Positions 6,952-9,269 of a stretch of DNA of 9,269 nucleotides are shown here, in pieces. Each line of letters begins with the position of its first letter. Position 1 is the first letter of the stretch. The position numbers and the translations under genes are program-made. The stretch covers positions 1-9,269 of the forward strand of contig CAYVQU010000194.1 in the NCBI GenBank assembly GCA_964453155.1, read 5' to 3'. This DNA is from CAYVQU01 sp964453155. Its GTDB lineage: Bacteria; Chloroflexota; Anaerolineae; Anaerolineales; UBA11858. The notes under the pieces are model-generated. The model had not been told where the DNA came from, did no database searches, and saw only the letters and a program-made list of their open reading frames with translations.

Positions 6952-8138
6952 CTGTAACGATCCTTGTCGTTGATGACGAAGAAAACGCCCGTAAAAATAT
7001 TGATGCCTATCTCAGGAAAAAAGGTTACGAAGTACTGTGTGCGGCCAACCTGTCCGCGGCCCGGCAGATTATCGATCAGGGCAGTGCAGATGTAATTTTG
7101 TTGGATGTGCAACTTCCTGACGGTTATGGCCCCGATTTATTAGCGGAAACTGCCCAGATGGCCATCCGACCCCCGGTAATTTTAATCACCGCTTATGGCG
7201 AAATCGATATGGCCGTGGACGCGATGAAAAATGGCGCTCATGATTTTTTGCAGAAACCAATTGAATTCAAACGCCTGGAAGATTCAATCATAAGAGCGAA
7301 AGAAATTGTGATGATGCGGCGGGAACTAAACCATTTCCGCAAAGAACAGCGCCAACAGATCAATTTTGTGGTGGGCAAAACACCCAAAATGAAATCGCTC
7401 CTCGACCAGGCTCAACGGGCGGCCCAGGCTTCGGTTTCAGTCTTGATAACGGGGGAAACTGGCACCGGCAAAGAAGTTTTAGCCCGGGCGATCCATCAAA
7501 TTGGGCCGCGGGCTAAAAAACCCTTTGTGGCCATTAATTGTGCGGCCATTCAAAGCACCGTCCTTGAATCCGAACTCTTTGGTTATGAGGCCGGAGCCTT
7601 TACCGGCGCTCAAAAACGCAAACATGGTTTGATGGAAGTTGCCGACGACGGGGTTTTGTTCCTGGATGAAATTTCCTCGATGCCCATCGACATGCAGGCC
7701 AAACTTCTTCGCGCTCTCGAGGACCATTCATTCCGACGTGTGGGGGGTACAACCATGATAAAGGTTGATGTTCAGGTTTTGGCCGCGTCGAACCGGGATT
7801 TAATGCAAATGATTAGGGAAGGAAAATTTCGCGAGGACCTATATTACCGCTTAAAAGTGGTGGATTTGGACTTGCCGGCCTTGCGAGAACGGCCAGAGGA
7901 CATCCCCGAACTCGTCGGATTATTTATTCGAGCCAACAATATGCAAATGGGGCTGAATATTACTGATGTCACTCCGCCGGCAATGGCAGCCTTATCAACC
8001 CATTCTTGGCCGGGTAATATTCGGGAATTAAAAAACGTTATCGAACGCGCCACGCTGTTTTGCGATGAAGCCGCGATTGATGTCAATCATCTGCCAAATG
8101 AGATTACAAAAAGCGCGACACCTGAACTAGCCGTTTAA
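6948..8138 (+). CDS. NtrC-family sigma-54 activator (receiver + AAA+), lacking a DNA-binding domain
   Basis: A bacterial enhancer-binding-type regulator of 396 residues. The receiver (1-122) has the acidic pocket D9 D10, phosphoacceptor D53 (LLDVQLPDG), T81 and K103. The sigma-54 interaction AAA+ domain (about 140-385) has Walker A GETGTGKE (169-176), the sigma-54-contacting loop GAFTGA (216-221), Walker B GVLFLDE (235-241), arginine-finger region REDLYYR (295-301) and sensor II WPGNIRE (354-360). The protein ends about 36 residues after sensor II, at NHLPNEITKSATPELAV. The Fis-type helix-turn-helix that normally adds 50-70 residues (usual family length 440-480) is absent. Downstream frames do not encode one, so this is not a simple frameshift. 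HTH-less relatives such as FlgR of Helicobacter and CtcC of Chlamydia activate sigma-54 from solution. The ATG has GGAG 8 nt upstream inside the kinase gene and overlaps its stop. A cognate pair with that kinase is a strong inference. Confidence 0.95.
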   Translation: MTVTILVVDDEENARKNIDAYLRKKGYEVLCAANLSAARQIIDQGSADVILLDVQLPDGYGPDLLAETAQMAIRPPVILITAYGEIDMAVDAMKNGAHDFLQKPIEFKRLEDSIIRAKEIVMMRRELNHFRKEQRQQINFVVGKTPKMKSLLDQAQRAAQASVSVLITGETGTGKEVLARAIHQIGPRAKKPFVAINCAAIQSTVLESELFGYEAGAFTGAQKRKHGLMEVADDGVLFLDEISSMPIDMQAKLLRALEDHSFRRVGGTTMIKVDVQVLAASNRDLMQMIREGKFREDLYYRLKVVDLDLPALRERPEDIPELVGLFIRANNMQMGLNITDVTPPAMAALSTHSWPGNIRELKNVIERATLFCDEAAIDVNHLPNEITKSATPELAV

Positions 8139-8146
8139 GATCAGAT

Positions 8147-8175
8147 TTGCCATTTTGTACAACTCGTTGTAAACT
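8147..8175 (+). promoter_or_regulatory. Candidate sigma-70 promoter with internal dyad, upstream of the 96-residue gene
   Basis: TTGCCA (8147-8152), 17 bp, TAAACT (8170-8175): 5/6 and 4/6 matches. The predicted start is near 8182, about 30 nt before the ATG at 8213. A perfect 6-bp inverted repeat, TACAAC-TC-GTTGTA (8158-8171), fills the second half of the spacer and touches the -10 hexamer, where a repressor operator would sit. This would separate the following genes from the kinase/regulator transcript. Confidence 0.4.
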
Positions 8176-8212
8176 TACCTGAATATCCACTTTGAATGGA
8201 AGCACATTTACG

Positions 8213-8503
8213 ATGGAAAATGTTGATTTACAAGCCGCTTGGGATGAGTTGTTTAATATTTTGGCCCAGTTACCTCGAGAAGATCAAGATAGCTGTTACC
8301 AAACTTTTAAGAATTTTCTCCACAAAATCCGGCAAGATATCGGCGTAATCTATACCTCCGAGGCTTTGCTCCGGCGGGAAACCGAAGATGACGACAACGA
8401 AGATATCCTCGAATTACTGAACGCCATCCAAATTGCCCAAAGTCGGGTACTCGGTCTGATAACGGATTTAACCAATAGCGTTGAAGAGTTTGCGTCAAAG
8501 TAA
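8213..8503 (+). CDS. Small acidic helical protein of unknown function
   Basis: A 96-residue protein not recognised as a member of any family I know. It is rich in Asp, Glu, Leu and Gln and reads as helix (about 4-45, AAWDELFNILAQLPRED...FKNFLHKIRQDI), then an acidic linker with DDDNED (59-64), then a second helix (about 64-94, ILELLNAIQIAQSRVLGLITDL). There is no signal peptide, membrane segment or metal motif, so it is probably cytosolic; a two-helix hairpin or dimerisation module is plausible. The start was set at ATG 8213, with GGAAG 10 nt upstream, rather than the in-frame TTG at 8192 seven codons earlier. It lies 74 bp after the sigma-54 activator and 73 bp before tatA on the same strand. 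No function is assigned. Confidence 0.75.
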   Translation: MENVDLQAAWDELFNILAQLPREDQDSCYQTFKNFLHKIRQDIGVIYTSEALLRRETEDDDNEDILELLNAIQIAQSRVLGLITDLTNSVEEFASK

Positions 8504-8576
8504 GTAATATCACTTCCAATTATTGAGATTCTGTGTTAAAAAGAAGCCCAGCTCATCCCATAAGGAGTAACCATCC

Positions 8577-8759
8577 ATGTTAGGATCATTAGGACCCACT
8601 GAACTGATTATTATCCTGGTCATCGTCATCATTCTCTTCGGGGTTGGCCGCATTGGTAAAATTGCCGGCGAACTTGGCAGCGGAATCCGCGCCTTCAAAG
8701 ACGGTATGCAAGGCGATGAAGAAGAGACTGAAGCCGAGAATAAAGCTGAAGAAGCCTAA
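8577..8759 (+). CDS. tatA: Sec-independent protein translocase subunit TatA
   Basis: The pore-forming subunit of the twin-arginine translocase, which carries folded proteins across the cytoplasmic membrane with TatC (and TatB where present). The 60 residues follow the family plan: a short N-terminus with GPTEL (6-10), one membrane helix (about 10-22, IIILVIVIILFG), the conserved FG hinge (21-22), an amphipathic helix (about 25-45, GKIAGELGSGIRAFKDGM) and an acidic tail (EEETEAENKAEEA). It is short but within range for TatA/TatE; the lack of a long C-terminal region argues against TatB. A strong Shine-Dalgarno sequence (AAGGAG) lies 9 nt upstream of the ATG. No tatC is in the window. The exported M28 enzyme upstream shows no twin-arginine motif, so no functional link to it is claimed. 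Confidence 0.95.
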   Translation: MLGSLGPTELIIILVIVIILFGVGRIGKIAGELGSGIRAFKDGMQGDEEETEAENKAEEA

Positions 8760-8807
8760 CTCGTTTAGCACCCCCTTCATTCATTACTTAATTCAGTAAT
8801 CAGTTTT

Positions 8808-8831
8808 CCGTCTCCAGTTTTTTGGAGACGG
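8808..8831 (+). terminator. Hairpin after tatA: probable terminator or leader structure of the helicase gene
   Basis: A perfect 9-bp stem, CCGTCTCCA / TGGAGACGG, with a 6-nt loop (GTTTTT), 48 bp after the tatA stop. The following bases (ATTCGTTTAA) are only moderately T-rich, so termination may be incomplete. The right arm contains the only GGAG near the helicase ATG at 8843, but it is about 15 nt away, too far for a normal Shine-Dalgarno sequence. A smaller hairpin, ATTACT...AGTAAT (8783-8800), precedes it. Confidence 0.6.
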
Positions 8832-8842
8832 ATTCGTTTAAT

Positions 8843-9269
8843 ATGAGCAAATTATCTACCCTGCTCAGCCGCTGGCGAGCAGACCCAACAATTGGGGGTA
8901 ATATTGTCGCCTGGAAGACAATTCCAGCCCAAAATGCGGACTATGTCCCATATCCAGAATATATTCTGCCGCAGCTAAAAAAAGCCCTGGAAGAAAATGG
9001 CATAACCGCCCTTTATCGCCATCAGGCGGAGGCAATCAGCGCTTTGGCTACCGGCCAGCAGGTTGCAATTGTAACCAGTACGGCCAGTGGCAAAACCCTG
9101 GCTTACAACCTCCCCATCCTCAACAACTTGCTGCAAAACAATGAAGCCCGGGCCCTATACTTGTTCCCCACCAAAGCCTTGGCGCAAGATCAGCTAGCGG
9201 GATTGAAATCGTTACTGAGGAGGCGTGCAAAAATAACTTCCCATTTTGAGACGGCTGAACTAATCGGGG
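8843..9269 (+). CDS. DExH/DEAD-box superfamily 2 helicase, N-terminal part (YprA/MrfA-like), cut by window edge
   Basis: An open frame from ATG 8843 runs past the window end, giving 142 residues. It starts MSKLSTLLSRW and reaches a Q-motif-like LYRHQAEAI (57-65), motif I TSTASGKT (78-85) and motif Ia YLFPTKALAQDQ (106-117). Spacing and the TSTASGKTLAYNLP and FPTKALAQDQ wording resemble the YprA/MrfA-type SF2 helicases, which carry a C-terminal zinc-binding DUF1998 and act in DNA repair. The DExH box, domain 2 and any zinc domain are outside the window, so the subfamily is inference. No convincing Shine-Dalgarno sequence precedes the ATG; the nearest GGAG is locked in the upstream hairpin stem. 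It is on the same strand as tatA, 83 bp downstream. Confidence 0.9.
   Translation, partial: MSKLSTLLSRWRADPTIGGNIVAWKTIPAQNADYVPYPEYILPQLKKALEENGITALYRHQAEAISALATGQQVAIVTSTASGKTLAYNLPILNNLLQNNEARALYLFPTKALAQDQLAGLKSLLRRRAKITSHFETAELIG

Noticed and set aside
8139..8300. A frameshifted Fis helix-turn-helix after the regulator
   Set aside because: No frame downstream shows the GNxxxAAxxLGI-type pattern; the following open frame is an unrelated acidic helical protein.

Overview
The window looks like a chromosomal stretch from a bacterium, most plausibly a member of Chloroflexota (Anaerolineae-like). That placement is inferred from gene content: TrmFO, an M28 glutaminyl-cyclase-like enzyme, a sigma-54 with an extra zinc ribbon, and a TatA of simple Gram-positive/Chloroflexi style. 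It is tentative. There are no rRNA or tRNA genes, no insertion sequences, no CRISPR array and no phage signs. Gene density is high and no gap exceeds about 230 bases.

Left block, minus strand (1-3160). Reading leftwards it holds trmFO (folate/FAD-dependent tRNA m5U54 methyltransferase), a membrane-anchored M28/glutaminyl-cyclase-like metalloenzyme, and the start of a sensor histidine kinase cut by the window edge. Gaps between these genes are about 60 bp, so they may form an operon.

Divergent intergenic region (3161-3388). It carries a GCGGGTT heptad repeat and a G-rich tract (both on the minus strand). Next to rpoN lie two back-to-back sigma-54-type -24/-12 elements, the second fused to the -35 hexamer of a likely sigma-70 promoter.

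Central block, plus strand (3389-8138). It holds rpoN (sigma-54), an NtrB-like PAS-GAF-PAS histidine kinase, and an NtrC-type response regulator overlapping the kinase by 4 bp. The regulator has receiver and AAA+ domains with the GAFTGA sigma-54 contact loop, but it stops right after the AAA+ module and has no Fis-type DNA-binding domain. The block therefore encodes a sigma factor, the activator that remodels it, and the kinase that should control the activator, with candidate sigma-54 promoters in front of the sigma gene. This is a compact, possibly self-regulated sigma-54 switch that would not need a fixed enhancer site, and it is the most interesting part of the window.

Right block, plus strand (8139-9269). 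It holds a 96-residue acidic helical protein of unknown function, tatA (twin-arginine translocase pore subunit), a strong hairpin, and the 5' end of a DExH/DEAD-type superfamily 2 helicase of YprA/MrfA type, cut by the window edge.
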